A DNA stretch of 64,000 bases from Crotalaria pallida (taxonomy: Eukaryota; Streptophyta; Magnoliopsida; Fabales; Fabaceae): assembly GCA_037953625.1 (NCBI GenBank), contig CM075651.1, positions 131,592,501-131,656,500 on the forward strand, given 5' to 3'. Under the pieces are notes generated by a model. The model searched no databases. It saw only the letters and a list, made by a program, of their open reading frames with translations, and had not been told where the DNA came from. The position numbers were made by a program, and so were the translations under genes. Below, piece by piece: positions 47,723 through 58,656 of this stretch (positions within the stretch are counted from its first letter, which is position 1; each line of letters begins with the position of its first letter).

Positions 47723-50700
47723 ATCCTCTCCCACTTACCAGAATTTCGTCCCCGAAATTCGCTAGGTGTTGAATAATTTGGATATGACTCCCTCATTTTT
47801 TCCTCTAGCTCCCATGTAGCTTCTTCAACATTATTGTGATGCCAGATAACCTTTACCAAAGGAATCTGTTTGCCTCGAAGTTGCTTAATCCGACGATCTT
47901 CAATCCGAATGGGATGGATTTCAAAAGTCAGATTTTCTTTCAAAGGTACATTATCCACATCGATTATATGCGAAGGGTCATGCACGTACTTCCGAAGTTG
48001 TGATACATGGAATACGTCATGCAACTTAGCTAGATGAGGAGGCAATGCAATTCGATACGCCAAAGGTCCAACCTTCTCAATTATCTGGTAGGGACCAATA
48101 AACCTGGGAGAGAGCTTCCGATACTTGATTGCACGACCGATACCGGTGGTAGGACTTACCCTTAAGAACACATGATCACCACTATCGAATTCCAAGGGCC
48201 GTCTACGCTTATCTGCATAGCTCTTTTGGCGATCTTGAGATGCCTTCATCTTTTGCTGAATCATTTTGATCTTTTCTGTGGTTTCTTGCACAATGTCTGG
48301 ACCAAGGAGCAGATTTTCACCGATTTGGAACCAGCACAGTGGAGTCCGGCATTTTCTGCCATAGAGAGCTTCAAAAGGAGTCATCCCAATACTGGAATGG
48401 AAACTGTTGTTATAAGTAAACTCAATTAGTGGCAGAAGACGTTCCCAACTATCTGATTGCTCAATAACACAAGTCCTTAGCAAATCCTCCAATGATTGAA
48501 TGGTGCGCTCTGTTTGCCCATCCGTTTGGGGATGATATGTTGTGCTGAACTTGAGTTTTGTGCCCAAAGCCTGTTGAAGACTTTGCCAAAAACGAGAGAG
48601 GAATCTGGGATCACGGTCAGAGATAATACTTGAAGGGATTCCATGTAATCTCACAATATTTTGAATGTATAGTTGTGTCAACTTCTTCATACTATACTTC
48701 ATATTCATCGGAATAAAGTGAGCACATTTGGTAAGTCGATCGACTACTACCCAGATAGCTTCATAGCCGGAAGGGGTTCTTGGAAGACCAGATACAAAAT
48801 CCATAGAGATGCTATCCCATTTCCACTCGGGAATCTCTAAAGGCTTTAATAAGCCTCCGGGCTTTTGGTGTTCAATCTTGGCTTTTTGGCATACTAGGCA
48901 GTGGGATACAAAATCTGCAATCGCCTTCTTCATTCCAGGCCACCAAAATAGCCTTTTAAGGTCTTGATACATCTTTGTGGTACCTGAAAAGAATGGTTAG
49001 ACATGGTATGCCATGGGGTGTTATTAGAATCGAGGAACACTTGGTCAAGTCTTAGGGATTTGATAAGTTTTACCTGGGTGGATACTTAATTTAATCTTAT
49101 GTGCCTCGTGAAGAATATCCCTTTGAACTTCAAAATATTTAGGAACACATACTCTGCCTCGAAATCGGATGATTCCGTCCGAACCCTTGATGAAATCGGG
49201 CTCTTCTCCATCAGGAGCTGTTTCAAAGAGCTTCTGCAATTCTGGGTCCTCTGCCTACCTTTCTTTTATCAGGTCGATGAATTCATTATGCACCTGCAAC
49301 ATTTCCAGAATAATACTCTTTTCTTGCACCTGCACACCCAACATGAGATTACTAAATTCCTGCATCAATTGCATCTCCTTTATCATCATATTGCTAACGT
49401 GAAGTGTCTTGCGGCTTAGAGCATCCGCCACTACATTTGCTTTGCCCGGATGATATTGAAGATTGAAATCGTAATCTTTAAGAAATTCCATCCACCTCCT
49501 TTGTCTCATGTTCAGCTCCTTCTGATCAAATAGATACTTGAGGCTCTTATGATCGCTGAACACCTCGAATCGACTGTCGTACAAGTAGTGCCTCCAAATT
49601 TTCAATGCAAATACCACGGCTGCCAATTCGAGATCATGGGTAGGATAATTCTGTTCATGTGGGAGAAGTTGCCGAGAAGCATATGCAACAACTTTGCCTT
49701 GTTGCATTAGCACGCATCCTAATCCTTGTTTCGATGCATCACAATAAACGTCGAAGGGTTGAGATGGAGCTGGCAAAATTAAGACGGGTGAGCTAGTGAG
49801 TCGCTTCTTTAATTCTTCAAAACTATGCTCACACTCCTCTGTCCGTTGATAGGGTACCTCCTTACGAGTTAATTTGGTTAGCGGAAGTGCTAACTTAGGA
49901 AAACCCTGAATGAATCTCCTATAATAGCCGGCCATGCCTAGAAAGCTTCTGATCTCTGTGACTGTAGTGGGTCTCTTCCACTTGAGTACTGCTTCTACCT
50001 TCGATGGATCAACTGCCACTCCTTTTTCTGAAATGACATGACCCAGAAAGTACACTTCATTTAACCAGAAACTACATTTGGCAAGCTTAGCATACAATTG
50101 TTTCTCCCTGAGGATCTGCAACACCATCCGCAAGTGCTCAGCATGCTCACTTGGAGTTTTAGAATATACAAGAATATCGTCGATGAAGACAACGACGAAA
50201 GAATCCAAAAAGGGTCTGAATATCCGGTTCATGTAGTCCATGAAGATTGCTGGTGCATTAGTAAGGCCGAAGGGCATGACAACATACTCAAAATGCCCAT
50301 AACGGGTGCGAAAAGCTGTTTTGGGGATGTCGGCCTCTTTAACCCGGATCTGATGATAGCCTGATCGAAGATCGATCTTAGAGAATATGGATGCTCCCTT
50401 AAGTTGATCTAACAAATCGTCAATTCGGGGAAGTGGATACTTGTTCTTAATTGTTACCCCATTCAGCTGGCGGTAGTCAGTACACATTCTCAAACTGCCA
50501 TCCTTCTTTTTAACGAATAATACTGGGGCTCCCCACGGAGACACACTAGGCCGAATGAATTGTTTAGAAAATAACTCTTCGATGTGCTTCTTTAGCTCGG
50601 CCAATTCTGGAGGGGCCATCCGATACGGGGCAATTGATATTGGTCCTGCACCGGGAACCAAATCAATGCTAAATTCTACTTCTCTGTGTGGCGGTAAACC

Positions 50701-52203
50701 AGGAATAAAATCCGGGAATACCTCCGGAAACTCCTGCACCACTGGAATCTTGTTAACATCCGGATCGGTTCTGATTTCTAGATTTGACAAGGTTGCATCA
50801 GGGAATAGGATGGCCTTGCTATGGCAATCAATAAGAACTTTATTCTTCGCCATCCAATCCATGCCGAGGATGATATCAAGCCCCTTGAGAGGTAAACAAA
50901 TAAGATTCAAGTTGAATTCTCTCTCAAGTACTCGCAAAGAACAGTTTAGACATGCGAGGGACGTAGTCACTGCGGGGCTGGTAGGTGTCGACACCGAGAG
51001 CACATACGGCATCTCTACCGTAGACATTCCGATTCTCTTGACACATGATAATGAAATAAAGGAATGCGATGCACCACTATCAAACAATATTTTACAAGGG
51101 AGAGTATTTAAAGTACCAATACCTCGGATAAGTTCATCACCTTCCTCTACCTCCTCGCCATCCATAGTGTACACCTTACCCTTCTGGACGGGTTTCTTTC
51201 CCTTGGCGGGTTGCGCCCGAGTCACATTAACTTCCTGTTTCATATTCTTCTTTGGGCATTGATAATAGAAGTGACCAGGTTGACCACAAGTAAAACAAAC
51301 CCTAGGTTTTGAGTCTTGATTTTTGAACCAGCACTCTCCAAGATGACGCTTTCCACAATGAGTGCATGTAGGATAGCTAGGAAAAGCAACTCCTGTGGGA
51401 CCAGGATTGGACCATGGAGGACCTCTGTTGGCACTAGCAGAATAGGGACCAGATTTATTCATAGGCGCTTTACCCTTGATCGGGCCTCCAGATTTTTGCA
51501 CATTTTTACCCCGATCAGTCCCTTGCATATTCTTCAAGCTCCTTTCATAAGCACTGGTCATATTAATCAGTTGAGCTAAGCTAGCAATATTTTGATATTC
51601 AAACAACACCTTGATCTCAGGGCGTAGGCCACTTTCAAATTTAATGCATTTTGCCCTCTCCTCAACATCTCTGTAACCAAGCGAGTAGCGCATCAACTCC
51701 CGGAACTTTGCAGCATATTCACCAATATTCATGTCACCTTGAACAAGATTCAGAAATTGCAGCTCTTTCTCTCTGCGTTCATTCTCCGGAAAATACTTGC
51801 CCAAAAAGTGAGTGCGGAAAAGTTCCCAAGTAATTTCCCGATTAGCCGCTTCAAGATCGCGACGTTCCTGTTGCCACCAATATTGGGTCTCACTAATCAG
51901 CATAAATTCTGCAAGACGAACCCATTGGTCCTGTGGAGGCTGAAGAGAAGCAAAGATTTTCTCAATGTCCTAGAGCCAATCTTGGGCTCCATCTGGATTG
52001 TGTCCTCCATCAAACCTCAGAGGATCCTGTTTCTTGAACCTTGAAAGCCAATCAATAACAGGAGGAGCAGGTTGGGGTGGTTGCATAGCAGCAACAGCAG
52101 CAGTGACAGCGTTTGCAATATTCTGAGCCTGATTCTGGTTGGCTTGAACCAGATTCTCTAGAATAGCTGTAAGACGATCATTCTCGTTTTGTCGACGAGC
52201 CAT
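47704..52203 (-). pseudogene. Family 1 Tekay gag-pol polyprotein with two nonsense codons and a candidate intron
   Basis: Starts at MARRQNENDR (52203) and ends at 47704, inside the LTR. Domains: gag (YWWQQERRDLEAANREITW..), zinc knuckle CFTCGQPGHFYYQC, protease ILFDSGASHSF, reverse transcriptase with FIDDILVYS near 50180, RNase H (YCDASKQGLG), integrase H-H-C-C and DDE core (SMDFVSGLPR..SDRDPRF..DGQTERTIQSLED), and a C-terminal chromodomain (LVKVIWHHNNVEEATWELEE). These mark a Tekay/Del-type chromovirus. TAG at 51970-51972 interrupts gag and TAG at 49255-49257 lies between RNase H and integrase; both fit CAG-to-TAG changes. A 90-nt segment at 48984-49073 looks like an intron. Apart from these the frame is open throughout (about 1469 codon positions without the intron). 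Confidence 0.92.
48984..49073 (-). other. Candidate 90-nt spliceosomal intron in the integrase region
   Basis: On the minus strand, SIHPG is interrupted at CCAG|GTAAAACTTATC. Coding resumes after a branch-point-like TCTAAC and the pyrimidine-rich acceptor CATTCTTTTCAG|GTACC. Removal restores HPGTTKMYQDL, the normal conserved integrase wording. Unspliced it would bring several in-frame stops. Both borders carry the same six bases, CAGGTA. Confidence 0.65.
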
Positions 52204-52387
52204 GAAGGGTATCTACCTTGTTGAAGATCACAACTAAATTAGTATGTCAAGAAGAATTTAAAGAAGAAAGACTTAAAGGAAATTATTTAAGAATTACTAA
52301 AGATGAACCTAAACATTGACATTTGAACAATTTCTCGCTTGATGAGAAATCAAGGAGTAATGAAACTCCATAGCCGAGGACAAAACT

Positions 52388-52399
52388 GCTCTGATACCA
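52388..52399 (-). other. Primer binding site of family 1
   Basis: The minus strand reads TGGTATCAGAGC four bases after the LTR end, matching initiator methionine tRNA. Confidence 0.85.
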
Positions 52400-52403
52400 T
52401 GAA

Positions 52404-53211
52404 TGTGACACCCTAAGTTTTATTATATAATTAAACAAAGATTTTATGAGTTTTCTTTGCTTAATTAATTTCTAACTCCATTATCAGAGTGGGGAAGCCT
52501 AAATTCATTATTAAAATAGTGGTCTAGAATTTTTCTTTTCCTAACTTTTACAAACAAAGGGGTACACATGTGGAATTACTTAATTACCCTTATTTAGAAA
52601 ATATATTTAGTAGTATTTAGTTATAGAAAATATTTAGGAAAAATCCGACAGAGTTTCCTCTGTTTATCGGATATTTTCCATATTTCTTGAAAACCTGCTA
52701 CCTGCGTGAAAGTTAAAAATACATTTTCCAGTTCAGTTCCTTTTACTTATGTGCAGTGCTAGGGTGTTTCCCCAGCTCATTCTATAGCCCCGCACTCATT
52801 TAGTTTTGCAACATTACATAGGTATTATTTACAACAAAAATATGCACGGAACGTCCCCGTCATAGTGGAGGAAATCCGGCCCAAAGGTGCTCACACATTG
52901 CACCACAAAAATATACTAAGTCATAAGGAAAGTTTAAACTAAGTTTTTATATAAAATCTCAAAATAACTAAATCCAAAACTAGTAGAATAAAAGTATGAA
53001 CCACTACTCTCCCTAGTTGGGAGAGTGATCCTGCTCGGCTGGGACCTCGGAATCTAACTCTGAACCTGAAAAATGGGCGTAAGGGGTGAGAAATCCACGA
53101 ACCCAGAAATGTCATTTTAAAGAGGCATAAGAACAACTAAGGCATGCAACAATCAATTCATACACATACATAAATCATGCTTCATTGCATACCTTATTGG
53201 TTCGAAATTAA

Positions 53212-53248
<37 letters not shown>

Positions 53249-54985
53249 ATGATAAACACTCTTGGTTTTTCTTCAACTTAAACATGACTTTTACTTTCAC
53301 AAGCTTTTAACTTTTGTATCTTAACTTTGCTTGCATTATGAATTCCATTAGGTATTCTTGCTGCACAATTGGTTAGGATGGTATCTTCACCCAATAGGAC
53401 TTCTTCTCACTCAGGACTTCTTCACCCATAAGACCTTTCCCTCGTTAGGGCCTTTTCTTTATTTTCTTTTCTTCACTCTCTTTCATATATTCTCATTTAT
53501 TCATATTTCATGATTATATTTGGTAATGCAGCTATTAATCATCGCGTAGGATCCACGTAACCTAACGAGCCTTTGATCTTATGGGGATTTTTCCTGAGCG
53601 AGCTTTGTACCTATTGGGGCTAATTCGGGCCTACTTTACTAGTAGGACCCTGTCCTAACCGTGTGCACCTAATGGGTGTGGATCCCAAAACGCGATTAAT
53701 AGCTGCAGACCTTCTTATTTTTCCTTACTTTGCATTATCACTTTATTTCTTTCATTTCTCATACTCATAATTTGCAAAGTAACACTTCTCATTTCCAATT
53801 CATATAAACTTTTCAAAACATCTCATTTTTTTCACTTGAAGTTACATAATTACATATTTACTAACATAAACAATTTCTTACTCCTTATTCTCATAAATTC
53901 CTTTTTCAACTTATTACTTACAATGTCCATAAATTCCTCAACTAATTGCAAGGTAAACAACTAATACAAAACAAACCACAAATACAACTAATAATCATGC
54001 TTATTTCATGTAGCAAATAGGGTCAAGCAATTTCATGAACAATAACATATATATTAAAGAGAGAAAATCATATTATCTAACCCTAAACTTAATCATAATT
54101 ATACACACCCAAAATTCAACTCCCAAGCCCATGAATCAACCCCCTTACCTTGATTTTGAAGATTAAAAGAGAAAATACCAAGTTTAGCTAAGATCCTCTT
54201 GGCTGGATGAGAGAGAAAACGTGGAGAGAGAGAGATCCAAGAGCTTGATGATGATGAATAGTGCAAGATGGATGCTTAATGATGATCCATGATGATTAAT
54301 TTGGGGAGATTTGTTTGATTTATGAATTGGGGTTGAAAACCCTAGAGAGAAGTCGGAGAAAAGAAGTGTGAGAAAGTGATATTTGGGGTTAAAATGACCC
54401 CAACTCGTGTTTTTATTTTTTTGCTGATCTGTTAAAAACACTCGAGTCTTTTACTAATCACTCGAGTGAATCCAAAAAATACTCGAGTCTTTTCTAAAAG
54501 ACTCGAGTGAACCTGAGAGCTCAGATTTTCCCCGATTCTGGATCTGCAAAATACTCGAGTCTTTTCTAAAAGACTCGAGTCTTTTTGCCCAGTACCCCCC
54601 TTTGATCAATTTCCTATTTCCTCCTATTTTCTTCCTGCTTCAAATCGAGATAACTTCTTCGTTACCCGACGGATCTTGCTCAAATTTGAAAGCAAGCTTC
54701 CTAAAATCCTTAACTTCATATCCAACGGTGGAAATCTTGATTGGGGTTGTAATTATTTAATTACAATTTTCCAAGTTAGGGTTGTTGGAAAGGTGTTTTA
54801 ACTTAGATAAACTTGCACTTTCTAACCCGATTCACTTCCAATTTCGATTCTACCCTTCATAACTCCTTTCTAGCACCTCACATACTCGTTGGATTATTTT
54901 TCTTAGTTTTTCTTAATTAATTTTAATATATTTTCATAACAATTAATTAAATAAATTAACTGGAAATTAAATTGAGGACGTTACA
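52404..54985 (-). repeat. Family 1 Tekay LTR, right copy
   Basis: 2582 bp, almost identical to 45143-47722. It is followed on the right not by host sequence but by about 144 bp of family 1 pol 3' end. Confidence 0.93.
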
Positions 54986-55129
54986 ATCCTCTCCCACTTA
55001 CCAGAATTTCGTCCCCGAAATTCGCTAGGTGTTGAATAATTGTGGATATGACTCCCTCATTTTTTCCTCTAGCTCCCATGTAGCTTCTTCAACATTATTG
55101 TGATGCCAGATAACCTTTACCAAAGGAAT
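54986..55129 (-). mobile_element. Family 1 internal 3' end, truncated
   Basis: Nearly identical to 47723-47865 (end of pol: ACCAGAATTTCGTCCCCGAA and onwards). It stops at AAAGGAAT, where family 2 LTR sequence (TTTAGTTTATTATTTCG) begins with a 3-bp overlap. Confidence 0.88.
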
Positions 55130-56435
55130 TTAGTTTATTATTTCGTTTCTATTTCTCTAATTCCATCAACTCTTAAATATGTCCACTCTGCACATACTTA
55201 TTGTCTTCGCATTTTAACTTCTCTTTTACCTCACTTTTAGTTTAATAATTCTACTCTCTTCGCCTATTACAATTACTCTTTATTCTCTCACTTTAACGTT
55301 TTTGTTGGTTTTTCTTAACTTATCCCCTCGGTTTTATTTTATGTTTTTCTATTTTTTCATTTAATATTAACCAATTTAATATCCTAAGTACACTCATTCG
55401 TTCCGGACCTTATCCTAAGCACATACATTCCATTCCCTAAGGTGAGGTTTCCATTAACAATTCTAATTACTCTATTACTTCAACGGAGACTACCCTAAGG
55501 TTTATGAACATACTTTTTAATTACCCTATTCTTAGTTACCACTATAGCATCCTAGAATTTACTCTCTAAGTAAAGGTAACGCAACCCGTCTTACCTCGGG
55601 CTTTTAAATAGAACCTGGTTTGCGGCTCGACGATGATGACAGCGTCGGTGTTTTTCCTCGTTAGCGAGAACGGTGGCGGTTAGATCTAGTTCCACAGCGA
55701 ACACCGGTGACCCAAGGAGGTAGAGGCGTGGTCTTGGTCGCAGCTCACGGGGTGACCGGCGTCGGTGGTTTCTCCGATGGTGGAGCGTCACTAAGGAGAG
55801 AGGAAGAGAGAGAGAACTCAAGGAGGAGAGAGAGAGTGCGGGTCAGAGGGGTAATGGAAGAGAGGGGAGTTTATGGCGGTGGTGATGGATCGTGGTGGTG
55901 CTGGCGGTGGTTCGGCCGGAGGGAGAAGCAGGAGAGAGAGAGAAAGGAACCAAGAGAGAGAAGGCGGCGGCGACTATGCGTGACGCCGGCGGTGGTCGAA
56001 GGAGGGAGTTTTGGAGTAGGGAGGGCGCTTGAGGATGATCCAAACGCGTTTTGTAATTTCAGATCCAAACACGCGCCTGGGCGAGAATACCGTTGTGGGC
56101 TCATGTCATATGCATGCCGGCGCGCCTGGGCGTGCGGCTGGCGCGCTTGGGCGTGAGCGTGTTGACTTGCATTGACCATTCCATATCTCCTCCGTTAACC
56201 GTCGGATCTTGCTCAAATTTCGAGGGAAGCTTCCTAAGGTCCTTATCTTCATATCCAACGGTGGAATTTATGGTTTGAATTGTAAATGATTTATTTCTAA
56301 TTTTTCTATCATTAGACGTCTTTTAACACTAAACCTCCCATTTTAACACTTAATTAAGACTTGTAATTGTCATTCCATTCACCCAAACCTATTATTAGTC
56401 TAATTATATTTGGGATTTAAATTCGGGATGTTACA
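55128..56435 (-). repeat. Remaining part of the family 2 left LTR
   Basis: It matches about 60450-61825 of the right LTR closely and ends GGGATGTTACA at 56435. GC-rich, GAGA-repeat sequence at 55600-56150 gives long chance frames on both strands; none resembles a protein. Confidence 0.85.
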
Positions 56436-57500
56436 TTTCTCCCCCACTTACTTGAATTTCGTCCACGAAATTCGGATTGCTTCGTAACGTGGAGAACCAT
56501 CCCGCTAATGGGGTTCCTGCCTGTGGTCTTTATGTTCCTGTCGGTTCCATTTCCCGCTTCTGATGTGTCTAGGTCCATTCTCCTTAGTATTGTCATGTCT
56601 GTCCTTGGATATTACATACCTTCTCTATCTTTGACAGGATCCACAATTTTCTTATTATTAAAGTTCCATCTTCCTTTCCTTGGATTGAAATCCTCCCCCA
56701 CTTGGCATCGACATACTTGATTATATCCATGCTTGGGAGTATGCTCATTCATTAGTAAGAATCGATTACATAGATTCCCGATTGTTATTCAAGGTTGGAA
56801 GGGGTATGTGGTTGGCTATCTGTGGGTAGGCATAGAGTTATGCTGGGTTCTTACGGCTTGGCGAATTCTCCTATATATATTTGAGTTCTCTCAATAGATG
56901 TCTAAAACTCGAAGGGAGTAAAGATGAAAAGAAGAAACACGAAACACTCAAGGGGAAGTTTAATGGGCTTTGCAAGATGACCAAGGACGTGTCAGGTGAT
57001 AAGAGTGTAGAGATTGTGGGGTCTGACAGTGTTATGGCTTCCTACATAATGTTCGGTGACTGGAGAGTGTCGGTGTACTGCCAACGTAAAAGAATCATGC
57101 AAGCACCAACATTGAAGGATAGTAGTATGGCTGGATACATGTCAAGCAAGAAGACAATGGAGATTATCCCAGACAATGCATTTTCATTGGGGAATCATCG
57201 AAAGATGCATTTCCTACAGAGCGATGGTTGGCTTGATCGAGTATGAGGTAACCGCTCCAGAGTTTTGTTCAGATTCTAGGCGGGTTTGTTGATGGTATCA
57301 TCCTTTAACATATGTAAGAGTTAGAGTGATCGGTTCTAACCTTACTCTCTACTAGAGACATTACCATAACTGGGCTTGGTGGTACTTCTGACTAAGGTAT
57401 TAACGTCTACCAATTCCTTCTAGGTTATACTAAATGCGCTTAATCTATGCAGAAATTTCTAAGTAAACAGTTGATACATTATTAACATAGAAAAATACCT
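56436..57500 (-). other. Family 2 internal region outside gag
   Basis: The first 50 bp (CACTTACTTGAATTTCGTCC) correspond to the end of pol as in family 1. The rest has no pol domains. It contains the HSP90-like fragment described separately. The flanks of that fragment (56500-56880 and 57250-57500) are not recognised. Confidence 0.6.
56881..57246 (+). pseudogene. HSP90-like gene fragment inside the family 2 element
   Basis: The plus-strand frame of 121 codons resembles the part of cytosolic plant HSP90 between the middle and C-terminal domains. Visible blocks are CLKLEGSKDEKKK, ETLKGKFNGLCKMTKDVSGDK, and KRIMQAPTLKDSSMAGYMSS followed by KKTMEIIPDNA. The usual family wording is GLKLDESEDEKKK, LKEKFEGLCKVIKDVLGDK, and RIMKAQALRDSSMAGYMSSKKTMEINP. 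Similarity fades after PDNA. The ATP-binding N-terminal domain and the C-terminal MEEVD-type end are absent, so it cannot be a working chaperone. It lies antisense to the element's gag. It is most simply a captured host fragment. No intron is visible in the matched part. Confidence 0.8.
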
Positions 57501-57509
57501 TGGACATGT

Positions 57510-58472
57510 TCACTCATTCCCTCGTCCGGTGCGCTCGAGATAGTTAGCCCCAATGTGTCCCGATTGCCCACATTGATAGCAGAGACCCTCTTTCTTGTGG
57601 TGCTTTAACCGCATACATAAATGCCCGTGGGGTTTTCCACACTCTGGACAGGGTAGTCTAGGTCTTGGAGCATTCACATCTGGAGCCGTGTCTATTGGCA
57701 CTATTGCCATAGTGTGGATGTCGGCATGTGTATCCGATTCCTGAGCCGGTACCTTGCCTTTGCTAGAACCTTCAGCCCACTGCATCATCCTGTTCCTATT
57801 CTCGGATGTCCTCCGCCTCAATCCCTTCTCATAAGTGCTAGCCATATTTACCAGTCGGGCCAAATTATCTATGTTCTGGTACTCAAAAGCTACCATGATC
57901 TCAGTGCAAAGTACTGCTTCGAACTTGATGCACTTAGACCTTTCATCAGCATTCCTATAGCTTCCAGAATACCGGATGAGGTCTTCGAAGTGTGCAGCGT
58001 ATTCTCCAACACTCATACTTCCCTGTATTAAGTTCAGGAAGGCTAGTTCTTTCTCTCGGCGAACATCTTCGGGGAAGTACCTTCCGAGAAATTCCTCCTT
58101 AAAGATGTCCCAAGTAATCTCCTGGTTGGAACTCTCCATATCCCTTCGTACATGTTCCCACCAATATTCGGCTTCTCCAGTGAGCATGTATGTCGCCAAA
58201 GGAACTTCCTGCTCTGCGGGCGGTGACATTGTGCGAGAAATCTTCTCCAACTCTTGGAGCCATCTCTGGGCTGCGTCAGGATTGTAGCCACCTTCAAACT
58301 TGGACGGATCGTTCTGTCTGAATCGAGCCAGCCAATCAATGCCGATTGGGTTTGGTGGTTGATGGAGTGCGGCTGCTGCTGCTGCTACAGTTTCGGCCTG
58401 ATTCTGATTCATTTGGACCAGATTCTCAAGTATCGCATCCATCCTATCATCATGAGTACGCCTCCGAGGCAT
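57510..58472 (-). CDS. Family 2 Tekay gag
   Basis: Chosen start is MPRRRTHDDRMDAILENLVQ at 58472, aligned with the family 1 start MARRQNENDR. The upstream ATG at 58511 is less likely. The gag domain is complete (YWWEHVRRDMESSNQEITWD, and ELAFLNLIQGSMSVGEYAAH). The zinc knuckle reads CYQCGQSGHIGANY: the last cysteine is replaced by tyrosine, which should weaken zinc binding. The frame ends soon after (GRGNE) with no protease following. It encodes 320 residues and could still be translated, but packaging would probably rely on another element. Confidence 0.85.
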   Translation of the reverse strand: MPRRRTHDDRMDAILENLVQMNQNQAETVAAAAAALHQPPNPIGIDWLARFRQNDPSKFEGGYNPDAAQRWLQELEKISRTMSPPAEQEVPLATYMLTGEAEYWWEHVRRDMESSNQEITWDIFKEEFLGRYFPEDVRREKELAFLNLIQGSMSVGEYAAHFEDLIRYSGSYRNADERSKCIKFEAVLCTEIMVAFEYQNIDNLARLVNMASTYEKGLRRRTSENRNRMMQWAEGSSKGKVPAQESDTHADIHTMAIVPIDTAPDVNAPRPRLPCPECGKPHGHLCMRLKHHKKEGLCYQCGQSGHIGANYLERTGRGNE

Positions 58473-58640
58473 GATGACTGAGTTCTGGAAAAAGAATACG
58501 TTATTCCACAATTAACTATACAATTCTTAATTTAAGTGTACCTATTCATCTATTCTAAGACTTGACACTATCATTTGGTCACTCGCTTGGTGAGTAAACC
58601 ATAGGAGTTGTGAGTCCACACTCCAAGGCTGAGGGAAACT

Positions 58641-58652
58641 GCTCTGATACCA
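58641..58652 (-). other. Primer binding site of family 2
   Basis: The minus strand reads TGGTATCAGAGC four bases inside the LTR border, matching initiator methionine tRNA. Confidence 0.85.
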
Positions 58653-58656
58653 TAAA

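Noticed and set aside
51970..51972. TAG in gag as a functional readthrough codon
   Set aside because: It lies only about 78 codons into gag, not at a gag-pol junction, and a second TAG at 49255 is also present. CAG to TAG mutation is simpler.
43287..55129. Tandem family 1 copies as a pure assembly duplication
   Set aside because: The two copies differ at several sites in gag, protease and LTR, and the outer junctions are with family 2 LTR in a consistent order. An error cannot be ruled out without reads, so it remains listed as a test.
55591..56179. Arginine- and glycine-rich frames up to 149 residues
   Set aside because: They come from GC- and GAGA-rich LTR sequence. The same stretch at 60912-61647 in the other LTR does not preserve them.
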